The notes: generated by a model from the letters alone, not told the origin. DNA of 64,000 nucleotides from Pocillopora verrucosa (GCF_036669915.1 NC_089321.1:7420163-7484162); one strand, 5' to 3'; positions 1 through 12,833 are shown, counted from the first letter of the stretch. Program-made: numbers and translations.

Positions 1-35
1 GAAGAATGATTTGGATGGCTTTTTCAAGGGATTGG
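1..35 (+). other. possible 3' end of an upstream exon
   Basis: The window opens with coding-like sequence followed by a good splice donor (GTAAGT-like, at 36). One frame reads K-N-D-L-D-G-F-F-K-G-L and leaves one base. That phase does not join directly to the exon at 1853, which needs two bases, so a small intermediate exon or another assignment is required. It may be the 5' part of the kinase gene that follows. Weak evidence. Confidence 0.3.
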
Positions 36-1599
36 GTAAGTTAGTGCGTTGCATCTGTTTGAATTTCAGTTTTCTTCCATGTAATCGAATTTGGAATTAT
101 CAGGTCTGATCTCCTTCAATCGTTAATTGTTATATACGTGCTCAGTAGCCCTCAAAGTTCACGTCTCTGATCGTCCTTTTCGTCCTTTGTAGACGTCTCG
201 TCATTCCGGGGCGCTGGTGAACGAAGGATTTCTACGAAGAGAGGAATTCGAGTGGATTTGGCGGACAAAGAGTAAGCAGTCCGGTGATTTAGTTCCATTT
301 TTAAAGCATGTCTCCTGAGACCCTCAAATATTGTTTTGTTCATACATACGATTTTTAATCCTTTTAAGAACTGTTTTTTAAGAAAGTTACGCAGTCGTAA
401 TTGCCAAAATGAACAAGGTGGTCCCAAGAGAAATATTTTCAGCGGGGAATTTTTTGAGCAAGGTAGTTTCCCCCACGATTTTATCATAAAACAGACACGA
501 ACGTTTATGAAATGTTACTTTTTATTTTGGTTGTCTTTCAATATCTTTTTGTCTGTATTATTCTACAGAAATATATTTCTGCTGCAATTTCCTGGTTAGG
601 AAAATTTTAATAAATCACTTTTAACAAGGAGAAAAATTATTAAAATAACTGTAGTAAAAGGAAATGATGGGTATGATTTGTGCATGTGTAAGGAGTGATT
701 CGTATAAGTGTATTGTTGTGTCTACCGAATCAAGGCATTAAAAAGATAAAAGTCTAATTTCCAATACGTTCATGACACAAATTTTCAAAATTGCAGATTT
801 TTTCTTTGTTTTATTGATTCAATATAGACTTCAACTATGTGTATTTTCATGGTAGTGCATAACGAACATGCAACATCAATTTTGTCTAGTTTGAGGTAAA
901 TTAAGGTATCTTGGTTTCACAAGAATTCACTAAATTCAGCACTCCATGCTCCATGTTTTTCTAAATAATCATTTGAGAAAATGAAATCCTAAAAACTAGT
1001 GGCCAGGATTGAAATATTGTTTGCTAGAAAAAACAAATTTTAGTACAATTGGAAAAGGACATTATATACAATACCATATGATGTACTGTACCTCTGACCA
1101 AAACTGAGTTTTTAGAGAAAAAATTCGGAAATGTAGCAATCATTTGTAAAGGTTCATGTTACATCTCATGACATAAAACGTTCATGTTTGTTTTAAGTCA
1201 AAAGAGAAAGAGGGAAATATTATTTTAAAGAAAGTGGTAGGATATTTAACATAATTATCCCATCTGAATGTTTATTTCACCTTGATTTTGGAACATAAAC
1301 ACTAAGTATTAATTGAATGAAGCAAAATACCATTAGTGCTGACCCAAGGTGAAAATTTAATCTGGGTTTCTTTATTCCTTTATTCAAAAGCCTTTTTGGG
1401 ATAATGTCCTGTGTTCTTTTTAGAGCATTAAATAGTCACATTATAGACAAGAAGAATTCAACTGAATTTTTTTTTAAGCTATCAGATCTGAAATCAGATT
1501 TCACACTAACCCTGAGTTATCCTAACCCAGCTTTGAAAAACCCGGCCCAGGTCACCAAACTGACCAAATTAACCTTTAGTTAATTATTTAGAAATATCT

Positions 1600-1757
1600 T
1601 CACCCTTTCACTCCCAGATCTGTAAGTAATTCTCCTTACTGTCTGCCATTTGCCCAACTGATATTTCTCTTTATTCTCATCACTTGTCTTCTTGACATTG
1701 TATCGATATTGTAGGGAGAAATTCTGTCTTGGTCACTCCTGGGAGTTGAAGGGTTAA
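1600..1757 (+). repeat. MITE, AACCCTTTCACTCCC family
   Basis: A short element bounded by imperfect inverted ends: CACCCTTTCACTCCCA on the left and GGGAGTTGAAGGGTTAA on the right. Related copies lie at 15772-15982 and 45427-45637, with a degraded piece near 11060-11200. No coding capacity. It fits a non-autonomous DNA transposon lying in the 5' intron or upstream region of the kinase gene. Confidence 0.65.
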
Positions 1758-1852
1758 ACCAAAGCCTTCACAGCTTGGAATGCTGAGTTACTGTTGAATT
1801 TAGTAGTAATTGCATGAGAAAGTGAGTGTCTTTGTTGTGTTTTCAATGGCAG

Positions 1853-4800
1853 CATAAACTTACATGTGTCACTTACTGGAAAAGCAACTAAAATCCCTGA
1901 AGAACATGACTGGGTTGGTATAGAGGAAGAGACTCTAACTGTTACAGTGAAAACAACTCTATGTGATCATGGCACACTGACAAGAGAACCATCAGATACA
2001 GGTTCCACTCAGAAAGGAAGTGGTGATCCAAATAAGACATGTCAGACACTTCCAGATGGAGGAGGACCCTCCCCACAGGTTGCAAAGGTTCAGAATGGAA
2101 GCATCAGCTACTCCCGCTGCAGCAGTGGTAGTGGAGGAGATGATGGAGATGGTGATGATAACAGGAAGCAGACTGGTCGCATTGGTGGCTGTCAAGGTAG
2201 TGGTGGGAATGATGTAGACAATGAGGACGAAAGTAAGCAGGCATCCAAACAACAGGGTCCTGAAGATGATGTTGCTAATGATAATGATGATTGTCGCGGC
2301 AACGAAGAGAATCACAGTGAATCTCAAAGAAGTGGTAGGTAACTGTATTCCAGCTCTGGGTGATTTTGATACTAGGGTTGCCAAGAAGTTTGAAAGTAAA
2401 CTGCAAGGAGGAAGTAGGTAACCAGGTTATTGTGAATACCTTGTTGTTTCATTACTTTACCTCCAAGACTAGGAACTACACTTACTCTGTTTAAATGTAT
2501 CCCATTATTGAGATAGTTTACACAAACTTTCAAGTGAATTCTGATTGTAGAATTAATTCACATACCTTAACTTTTTTTGTGGTAAACTATGCATCTAATC
2601 TTACTCAAAACTTGGGAATGGTTGCTGCAAGAATCTCTCTGATGGTATTTCAAAAATTGCTGGCTTTCTAATCAACAGGTAAGGTAAAATGAGGTGAAAA
2701 AAGCAAGCTTAAGATGGGAGACTAGCTGTCAGTTTTGACCGGCAAACAGCTCAGACTGACAGCCATGGACACCACCTTTAAGTGAAGGCTTGATGGATGT
2801 GTCATGATAAGAGCTCATTATTCATATATCCCTCCTTTTAATGCAATGTTAAATGGCTTTCCCATAAGTAGAGTGATTGTAGGATTTGCCTTTCCTATGA
2901 TCAGCTTAACTCTTACTGTTTGATGGAGATGATTCCTTCTTTGATATAAATTTCATAAGTGAAAGAACAGTGCATACTGAATTAACATGTGAAAAAAGTG
3001 TATTAATACTCAAAGTAAGATCAGTTACTGTTGTTAAAAAAAGCACTTTATATATCCATTTTGGAGTGCTGTCATTTACCACTAGAGTTGTATGTTTGTT
3101 GCAGATGAAAGTCAGAGAGATGGTGCACAGTCTTCAAGTAGCTACAGCACAGTGCCTGATGGAAGTGGTGAATCTCCCTCCCAGAAAAATGGAAACAGTT
3201 CATGTTCCGACAATGCCAAGAAAGCTGCTCAACAGGTTAATTAAAGCTCTCATGATGTTGTGCAGATTATGGATAGCTCATTCTTGTCACTAAGCCAAAC
3301 TATGTTAAAGTTTACTGACAATAAATTTATCAAGACAATATTTAGTTGGTTATTGTTTAGACTGAAACAAGACTGGGTTTTCAGCTCAAATTTTCTCTAA
3401 ACCTAGATCCACTGGTTCAAAAATCATGAATTAAAAGTTCTTTGGACCAATGTAACTTTTGCTTTTAATAAATGTCTGTATGAAATTGCAGGGCTTGTGG
3501 ATTGATGTTACTGCAGTCAAGATAACAGCTCAAGCACATTTCACACCCCTTGAGTCACAGGTATTCTGAATTAACTTGGAATGTCTTTGAAAATCACATA
3601 TTCTTCAAATCATAGTTCTCTAATGGAATTTTTTTTCATTGTAAGTTATTTGGTTCCTGAAAATATTTGAAACCCCAATCAAAAGGGAATTATAGAATTT
3701 AAGGAGTTTGTGGGTTAGGTTCGAAGATGCACAGAACACTTGAGAGTATAAAGTGTGCATTTAGAGAAATTACATTATTTTATAGCTGGTTAAGGTTCAT
3801 GCAGTGATGAATGAAATGTATTTCAAAAAGTGCTGCTCTGAAAGTGGCCTATCAAATGTTCTATGGCTATTGATATTTAGTGCATTAAATACATTGAATT
3901 TGATTTTGTTGCCAAAGTATTTGTGACAAGTAATATATAATATGTTTTTCCCTTTTCACTTGAACTCTTCTTAGGATGAATCAGAGGAAATCTGCAGGAG
4001 TGAATCAGATGAAGACCTGCAGAAAGCCTTTACCTGTCGGCGAAACTTGAATTCTGAGAGAGAGTGGCAGAAATGTACTGATGCCTTCTGTCAGCTAATC
4101 CAATACTTGCTTGACCACTCGCAAAACTGCAGAATGCGTGTGTTGGGTGGATGTGAAGACTGCATCAGTTATAAGGATATGCTGTTTAACCATGTTTCAA
4201 CATGCATTCTTCCTCTAGGACGATGTGTAGTTGCAAGGTGTGATTACATCAGGGAGTACATGCGTACAAACTGCCTTCCAGATAACAGGAAATGGACATG
4301 GGCCCTTGATCAGTTGTTCTTCAGACCCACACCCCCCTCAACACCCACAAATGAAGACAGTGAAGAGTTCCTGGGTGGTTATAAGGAAGTTTTGACAAGA
4401 CTGGAAGCTGCAAACGCCCAAGAAGACACAGTTCATGATCCAGTTAAAGACATCCTAATTGCTGATAGAAGCTTGACATCTAACTGTGAACCCTTGCGAA
4501 GTGCAAATGGATGGAATCAGTACCATGTGGACCGCCCACCAGATGTCCAAGTTACCAGAGGTCCTGTTATCCAGGAATCCATCCAGGCTGAATGTGAAGA
4601 CTGTTCACCAAGTGCCCCATTGAGTGTGGCTGATGTGTCTGTGACAAATACTTGTACAAGCCAGACTGTGGGAAGTGATTTGGTGCAGGAACTAGGAGAG
4701 GTCATTTGGCCCTTGAACCAGGTACTGCTAATTAACCCTGGGTCATATGTCTTGTTTGCATTTCAGCTCTCAGGAAGATGAACTTCCATTAGATGGCTGC

Positions 4801-7800
4801 TTGACGTACATGTAAATATACATGTACCCTGAATCACCCACATTTGTCTTGAACCTTTCATATAGAGGAATTTAAACCTTCAAATTCCCATAAGTGATAT
4901 TGATAAATCACCTACATTTTCCTTGAACCTCCCATATAAAGGAATTTAAATCTCCCTTCGAATTCCACCAAGGGATTAAGAGGTTCTTTCTCCTTGTAAT
5001 TTTAAAATACATTATTTAGCAAACAAGTAGAAAGTAACATGCCATTTGGGGTTTATTATTATCTTGATATGGCACTAAATGCTTCGGTGATCACTAATCA
5101 ATTCACAAGAGGCTGTGTAGCATCTGCTTTGTGCAAAGGGGAATTACTTGTATTCGTCAGATTATTGGGGGGGGGGGGGAGTCTCTGTCTCTCTCTTCTT
5201 AGTCTGTCTTGATAGGCTGTTCAACTGGAACAGCTGCTATGGCTGGTATCTGCCAGGCTTAAATTTATAATTTCTCATAACAAACTGTAGCTATCTGCTC
5301 TTTTCAGGAGAAGTTGGGTGTTGGTGAGAATGGGTCTTACATTGAGAAAACCCATTGGCAAGTCATTCATTCAATTGGAGGGGGCTCTTGTGGCCGTTGT
5401 TATCTTTGCCGTGATTTGTCAATCCAATCTCTTTTTGCCATCAAAAAGGTACATGATTTTTTCAAATAAATTAAATAATTTTTGTTTTAATGTGATAATT
5501 TGGTTTTGTTAATGGAGTTTATGAGGTAAATTAGCCACTACAAAGAATTTCAAAGCTGACATTTTGAGCATTAGCCCTTTGTCAGAAACTCTTTAAGGTG
5601 GCTAATTTACTCTATCAACTTAGTTGAGAAAACCAGATTTTCTTGTTAAACTACGCCAGTGATACAGTACTACAATGATATCTCTCTAGAGCTTTGTCAG
5701 AGCAAAAGGCTACTGGTCAAAAAGTCAGCTTTGAAAACTCTTTAAGGTGACTAATCAACTCAGTTGAGAAAACCAGATTTTCTTGTTAAACTACACCAGT
5801 GATACAGTACTGCAATGATATCTCTCTAGAGACTTACATGTACCCCCTTCATTTACATGCCCTTAAGTTTTAACAAGTTTGTCAATTTATCATTTATTTA
5901 AAACTACTGCTGTTAAAAAGTTTTCAAAGGTGATTGGTCATCAGCAGCCAGATTTGCAGTTTTTAATGCTTATAGGGAAGTGTTTGAAGAGGACAGTTAA
6001 CACTTATCCCCTTAAGTCATCTTGTGACTGAATTTCATGCATTCAATACTGTCTGTAAACATACACAGGATTAACAAATTGGACCCCTGCTTCACAACTG
6101 TCTGTCAGTTTGATAACAGACCGAATTGGACTCCATTCACTTTTAATACCATTGAAAATCATTTGGTTTTTACTGCTACTCATTCATTCATTTTAATGCT
6201 TTGTCTCCAACATTCATAATAAATAATTAATGATTAACCTTGAGTATATGATGATATATTCTTATGTGATATTTTTTGACATGCAGATTCCCATCGGCAA
6301 GTTTGAAAGTAATGAAATTGAAATTTGGGGAGGGCTGTCTGGACGACATCCAAACATTTTGGAATTGTATGGTGCCATGAAATACAGACAGAGTGGCACA
6401 GTGATTATATTCATGGAATATATGAGTGGTATGCACAATTTTTTTGTTTTGTGTATATGTAACTTTGATTTTAGTACAGGGTCCCCCGATTTCATTGTGT
6501 TAATTTGATAAGTTTGAAATGAATGTTAGGATACATGCTGGGTTACCTATTGAAAAAATTGTCTGTTTTGCATCCTGATGGATATTTGGGGCCCTCATGA
6601 AGTTGTAGTAGAGTAAAAGTTTTGTTGTCTGATGGACTTTCCCAAAAACTCCCTTGCAAAATGTTTAGCTCTAGCCAGGCTATTGTGTTCTCTCCTTTAC
6701 TAAGGCACTTTACTAACATCTCCCTCCCTCTGTTCATCAAGGATTACGAAGGGGTACTCGCAACTGGTAGTGAAACTTGAAAAAATTTGCTGGGTAGAAG
6801 GAGGAGTAGCAGTACTCCTTACGCTTGAAAATTCAGCTTTAAAAGCTCTCTGCAGTGGCTAATTCACATTATCAACTTAGTTGATCAAACCAAATTATTG
6901 TGTAATACTCCCTACCCATGCGACACAATAGTTTCTTTAGAAACTTACTCCCTTAATTTTCTTAAGGGAGTAAGTTTTCTTGCTTCAAACCACCGCACAG
7001 TTACAAGTTCATCTTATGTTTTCTTGTGTTGATTTTGTATATAATCCTTGTGCAGTAGTGTGATTGTGTTCATTCATTCTTTTAGGTGGCTCTGTTGAAG
7101 AGTATGCTGGACAAATGGAGCACAATGAGATCTGGGCAATCCATGTCCTTGGAAAAGTTCTGTCTGCAGTAGACTTTATGCACTTTCAAGGAATACTGCA
7201 TCGTGATATAAAGGGTTAGTGTATGCATGTTCATGGAGCTGCATCATGTTTGTGAATCTTGGAAAATTTGGGTTTCATTTTTTCAAGTTTGTAATCTTCT
7301 TTCTCCTTAATCATCTCTGTTACATACCTTTTGGGATATTGTTGTTGGTATCTTTGAAGTGTCTTTCTGTTTAAAGGAAACTCTGTGTGGTCATTGAAAT
7401 GAATCAAAACATTGTGACATAATGGAAGCTAAACTTATGGCTCCCATTTAGTGCTGTCCATGGGCTGTTTTAATGGCTGTTTGGATGCTGCCATAGTGGC
7501 TTGCTTTTGGTAACATAATCTGCAAGCATTATGAAAAGTCATCTGTTAGAAAATTAAATGGATTACATTGTCAATTTAATGCTTACAAATAGACTACTTC
7601 AATTCTTTAAAGTCATTTTTACATGAAATGAAAAAAAAAAAATTTGCTGATCTTTTTATCTCTTTTATTTTTTGTAACATCAACCTATGCTGTTTGTTTT
7701 TTGTTTTTGTTTTCATGTTGTCAGCTACAAGCCACATCACTTTGCATTTGTGAGAATGAGTCAAATGGCAGTCAAAGTCTAAATTAGCAAACAAGTGTCC

Positions 7801-10800
7801 AGATCAAAGAGCAGCTTATGCTTGGTTATTCCAATTTTGGGCTTCCACTAAATGCTCATTCAGCAGAGTGTATTTACAAGAACAAATTCACTTGTATTCA
7901 TTCTGTAATTTTTTATGTCAGTTAGTGTGTTTTTTTTTTTTGTGCACAGGTGGTAATGTTCTTGTGGATGAGACCGGTCAACATGTGAAACTTGCTGACT
8001 TTGGAACAAGCATCAGATGTGAGAGCTTTCTTCAGGATAACATCCCAAGAGGCACAGAACCTTTCATGTCCCCAGAGGTAAACGTAGCAGTCAACTTAAA
8101 TTGAAACCTTGTTGTAGAAGTGTATCACACATCTGTATGTGACTAAAGGGGGTTGTTTATTTCTTTGATATAGTCATTGTGGTTTCTCCCACTTTCTTAT
8201 GGTCTATAACAAATTAATTTATAACATAGCTTGTAAATTTGTCTAATCAAATTCCATTGCGCGAGTGTGCTTCATATTCTTATTGTGCATGCTCATGATG
8301 TCAGCAAACAAATCCCTCGAGAAAAAAAATTCTGGGGTTGAAAATGTTATAAAACAATTGTTTCATACGTCAGCTGTGCATTCAACAAGATATGAAGCAC
8401 TTGGGAAGTTTGGAGAGCACTCAAGAAGCTAGATTTGCTCTTGGCTATGCCTCGAGCAACTCTTATGCATCTTTCATGCTCTCCAAACTTCCCGCGTGCT
8501 TCATATCTTGATGAACGCATGCTGATGTACGAATCAATTGTTAATTGAATCATGGCTAGTATCTTGATTATTGTTTACAAATTGAAAAGTTTCTTTATCT
8601 CATATCATCAGATGTGTCGGAGTGAATGCCACTCTTTTAGTACAGATATTTGGAGTATCATGTGCCTGCTTTACCAACTGCTGGCAGGACGTCCACCTTG
8701 GGTAGATTCATGTCATGGTTCACTGATCTATAGGGTAAATTTTACCATGTTTGTTATTCTCCTTGTACACATGATACTTCCCTCCGTGTTGATCATAGCA
8801 GTATGCAATATATGTATCACTTATAAACCTCCAAATGATCTAGCTTACTATAGAGTCTCTGTGGCTCATTGGTAGGGCAGCTGAGTTTGGAATACAATGG
8901 TCTGAGGTTGTCATATATCATGGGACTCAGAATTTTTTTCTGCACCTGACATAAAAGTTTTCAGTTTGCATAGATATTATATGGTTTGTTGTTCACCTTC
9001 CTTAGCTGCATCTATTTTTTTCACAGATTGGTACGGCTAAGGAACCACCATTTTCTCCTCCATGCAGCCCAGAGGTTGAGGACCTCTTCAGCCAGGGCTT
9101 CATTCTAAAGCCAGCTGATCGTAAGACTGCAAGGCAGCTGCTGAGACATCCAGCAATAATAGCAGGTAAGGTAGCCTTGACAGTATCCACAGGGATGATT
9201 TCAATGTAATTTAGTGCCCAAGTCTAGTCAACTGCCCTCTCAAATCATTTTTATTGATAAAAATGCATTTATACTATTTTAAGCCCTCCTAAGCTGCTAA
9301 ATACTTAAAACCATGAAGAATCCATTTCTTGAGAAAGACATAAGCACAACTGTGCTCCATTCTCCTTTAAATTTTATACTGGACAGTCATGTGGAGTAGT
9401 CGCTTTTCTTATTGGCTTAAGCTTCCCAAAAGAAGTCGCATGCTGATCCAATCCCAAAAAGTAAGCTAGATTTCTTGCTGTACTTTTCAGCCTGGTAAAG
9501 TGGCTCTGTATGCTTTCCATCAAGACTGATTATTTGGAAGCCAGGAATTTTGTCATCACAGGGCAAGATAAAATGTTCGTGTTCAGTACAATTTTTGAAT
9601 GACACACCACCTTTTATGTTAGTTTCAGCTCCAGATACATCAGATTTTCTCCTTCCAACCTGGGGGGACACAGAGCAATATTCTGATGGTGCTTCCAGCA
9701 TTAGCTCTTTTTCAAGTAATGTATTGAAGTCCATTGTGTCAGAAATGTCTGCGGACCAGCTACTGTGTGATGATTGTGCCTCAGATCTGGAGGGTGATGA
9801 TGCAAACTTCAGTGACTGTTATGATGATGGCACTGATGATGATGATGATGATGATAATGATGATGATGATTTGGCAGAGACGGATGATTTTCAAGTGGAT
9901 GGGTTAATCTTCCCCCCTAATGGACCTTGGCTGGGTGCTGATCTCTCTGTTGAGCAACAGTTTCGATCACTTCAAAGTGGTAAGGACTTTTGAAAATTAC
10001 TTCATAGCTAGAAGGATTGCTTTGTTGCAAAGGAAACCCTTAAGTTTGTTTTAATTTTAAATTAGGGGCTCTAAAACTGAAAGTTAGAGACTTTAATTGC
10101 ATAGTTCCTCCCTCCATATAGTGACAGAAGTGGCTCAACTGGCTCCTCAAAATTTGACTTGATTCTCTTATTGTGGTGAGGGAGGGAGGTTAATGAAGGT
10201 GTGCACCCCTCCCCCCCACAGCAGCCCCAAGGAGAACTAGTACCATTTGACATTGATACTGTAGAAGGTCAATGAACAGACAGGACAAACAGGATAAGAT
10301 GTTCTCACCCAAGAATCCTTTCAATATCTAACAGGGGTGGGTAGAGAAGTAGAGAAAAGTCAGTCCCTAGAGTTACTTGCACTTTGTTTTCTGATTGTTT
10401 TGTTTATCAGATTTGGTTCTCAGTCTTTCGGCTGATGAGTTAGAAAGACATGTGCTTTCCAATTTGGTTACTGATGTAAGTGAAAATGATGTGAACCAGC
10501 TGAGAGATGACAATTTTGATGTCAGCCAAGTTTTAGGTTGGTATATATATATTTTTTAACTTATTTTCATACCAAGTGGGACAAATAACCTAAGATTCTG
10601 TTTAAGAGTTTTCATGGGTAATGTTGGTGGTAAGGAATTTATTGACAAAGATTCTTTGAAGGAAATGACACAAAGTGCACTTTTTAAGTTGGGAAAAGTT
10701 TCTTTGGACAAATGCTAATCTTGATGATGAGAAAATACAGAAGGTAACATACGTTTTAAATTTCTTTTCCAGGGTTAAATCACCTCGAAATACAAAGTAT

Positions 10801-12415
10801 CGATGATCTGCCCCCATCAAGTACACCCCCTGTCAATGATTGGTCGTATTCCATCACAGGTAAACTTTCAATCTTTGAATCTTAAATACTATTGATTAGT
10901 TCAAATTTTTAGAAAAAAATTTTCCACTATTGTTCTGCTGGTGTGCAATGTATTCAGATTTACATTTCCTGTGTTGTCTTCATCCTTTAACACATGGATG
11001 TGATTGACATGTTACTTCTCCCTAAAATATCCGTACATTATTCAGCAAATATGTGATAAGAATACTCAAGCTTATCAGGTAGTAGTTGTTATCTTAATCT
11101 AATACCAAATTCTCATAACTAATGTACTACGAAATGTGTAGCAGCTAGAGTGGAGAATGAACAATTAGATATTGGGAGTTAAGGGTCTTAACTGTATGAA
11201 ATCTGTATGTATCTCAGGCATTTAGTCTTACATTGTGATCCGGGACAGGGTGGTTATCCAATAGTGACTCATTATATCAAAAGAAATATCCCTGGGTATC
11301 TGTTTTGTTACTTATCCTTCACGCTATAGTTCATTTTTTATTTTGGTTTTTACATGACGACTTTATAAATGGTGCTGTAACTTTTCTCTTTTTAAATCGT
11401 GCATAGGTTAAGTCTTCTTCTGCAGTTGTTTATCTCACCTTTGCGTCACGTCATCGGAATACAGCATAGATGTCTTTTCTCTGAGTTCTTATTGGCTCTT
11501 TGCCATATGTAGCTTTGTTCTGATTAGCTGTTTTGGTTCTCTGTTTGGTTTTACTACACTCAATCGAAAAATGCTGTAGAAACAAGCTACATGATTGTAT
11601 TTCTGATTTAGCTGATTGCTACTACAATCGCACTGATCTCCAAGAATGTAGATTTTATATATTTACTTATTTTTTGGATGAGTAACCTGTAGAATTAATG
11701 CCTATGGTTTTTGATATTTTAGATCTCGCAAAGATTCAAATCACAGACAACAGTGGAAAATGGCTGTTTTCAATCCGTGAGAGACCCACCACAGCTTATG
11801 GACGTCTTGCTGAAGACCTTCACGGCATTGTAAGGGTTTGAATCTGCTATCTCTCATCCTCTTTACATCAGATTAAATGAGTTCCTTCGACAGATCCAAA
11901 GCTTTTAGTACCTGCAACCGTCTAAAACAAAACCTTCCCCCGCAACCCATATGTACATGCCCTTCCCCCCCCCCATACATTTTTGTTCCGAAAAAATTAT
12001 TTTTAAGTCGCGCGTTTTTGCACTAGCGCTCGCCGAGGGAAAAATCGCCAGATCGCAGGTTACCACCATTCCCACAGTATTACTTTTCACCACCGACTTG
12101 TGGGTGTGTTCACGTTTGCACATTACAGCCTCTTCTTGCATGTATTTTTAGCGGGCGCTACTCCTTGCTGGACATGATGCAATGAGAACTGTTTCCATGT
12201 TTTTTACCCCGCAGATTGCAACCCGGCTCAATTTGAACTTCTTTTCGTTAACTCGAGAGGATGGAGCCCCATTGAACGTCCGCGCAGAGATTGGCCGTGA
12301 AGAGCAAACATTAAGGGTGGTGCGTGCGCATGACAATGACCAGTGGCAGGAATACCGCTGGAGAGTGGATGATCGCGGTCGTGTGGAGGAGTTTTTCGAT
12401 TTAGGGAATAACTGA
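1853..12415 (+). CDS. MAP3K-like protein kinase with N-terminal TAZ-type zinc finger (5' incomplete)
   Basis: Fifteen exons can be joined in phase: 1853-2334, 3105-3235, 3492-3560, 3975-4721, 5308-5448, 6287-6428, 7086-7214, 7950-8077, 8612-8734, 9027-9165, 9629-9979, 10411-10536, 10773-10859, 11723-11829, 12215-12415 (stop TGA). They give 1033 visible residues; the first exon has no in-frame ATG, so the start lies upstream. Residues 1-250 are low-complexity, Ser/Gly/Asp/Asn-rich. Residues about 275-327 carry H-x3-C-x7-C-x2-C and H-x3-C-x6-C-x4-C, a TAZ-like pattern. Residues about 499-743 form a Ser/Thr kinase: IGGGSCGR loop, AIKK lysine, HRDIK, DFG, and SPE in place of APE. A poly-Asp run follows (about residues 796-816), then a conserved-looking C-terminal domain (about 930-1030). 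The kinase resembles the MAP3K group; MAP3K14/NIK or MAP3K8 relatives are my guess, not proven. It probably acts in stress or NF-kB/MAPK signalling. Confidence 0.8.
5594..5830 (+). repeat. tandemly duplicated dispersed-repeat unit, about 140-bp period
   Basis: A unit beginning CTCTTTAAGGTG and ending ATCTCTCTAGAG occurs twice in near-identical form, at 5590-5691 and 5734-5830, in the intron after the kinase glycine-loop exon. The same family, with the core 'ATTATCAACT-AGTTGA', recurs at 6840-6980 and 18840-18990. It looks like the tail of a dispersed retroelement. Confidence 0.65.
6840..6985 (+). repeat. copy of the TTATCAACTTAGTTGA dispersed repeat
   Basis: Shares the core AATTCACATTATCAACT with 18846-18862 and is close to the 5594-5830 units. 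It ends in a short inverted repeat, ACTCCCTTAATTTTC followed by CTTAAGGGAGTAAG. Intronic, non-coding. Confidence 0.55.
8353..8542. mobile_element. palindromic MITE (AACAATTGATTCRTAC ends)
   Basis: Nearly the whole element is an imperfect inverted repeat. The left arm starts AACAATTGTTTCATACGTCA and passes through ATATGAAGCAC and GGGAAGTTTGGAGAGCA. The right arm is its reverse complement and ends GTACGAATCAATTGTT. It sits in the kinase intron between the SPE-containing exon and the next one. A half-copy of the same arm occurs at 52003-52080. Confidence 0.8.
8862..8940 (+). mobile_element. degenerate tRNA-derived SINE head
   Basis: A box-A-like TGGCTCATTGGTAG is followed at tRNA spacing by a weak box-B-like GGTCTGAGGTTG, then a T-rich CAGAATTTTTTTCTG hairpin like the one behind the SINE at 42222. 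The acceptor stem is not intact, so it is not a functional tRNA gene. Intron of the kinase gene. Confidence 0.5.
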
Positions 12416-12833
12416 TATCATCATTCAGTAAAGTGGCTGAAGTAACTGACGTTCAGGATAATTGAGTTAAAGAGTGGAAAAAAAAGTTAAAAGCGAAGTA
12501 GTTTTTTATGATCATTTTCAGTAACAGTAGTGTACAACGTTTAGAATTAAATTTTATTTTTGTGTCTTTAGGAGATAAGTAGGTCATAAGCTATAAATTT
12601 AAATTAAACTCCAGATATGTTAAACATAGAAGAGTGTAAAACGTACAGCGTTAGTAACCAGATACGATGGTAAAAAATAGACTTGTCTAACAGGTTGTAA
12701 AAGGTCGTATTATATTTTAGTAAGGTAAATTAAGTAGAGCTGAACAAAAAATAAGTCAAGTCAACCGAATACGGTTCAATAGTTTGTTAAGGTTTTGGCT
12801 TCTGATTACTTTTTGATCAAGTTTATAGTCTTC

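Noticed and set aside
1866-2342. Kinase start codon at 1866
   Set aside because: The codon there is GTG, not ATG, and the exon is preceded by an acceptor at 1851-1852; no in-frame ATG exists in this exon.
1992-2384. Minus-strand 130-residue open frame
   Set aside because: It mirrors the low-complexity kinase exon on the other strand; Ile/Thr/Ala-rich shadow without motifs.
4722-4781. Read-through of the zinc-finger exon to the stop at 4781
   Set aside because: A GTACTG donor at 4722 joins in phase to the kinase exon at 5308; the read-through residues look intronic. A short isoform cannot be excluded.
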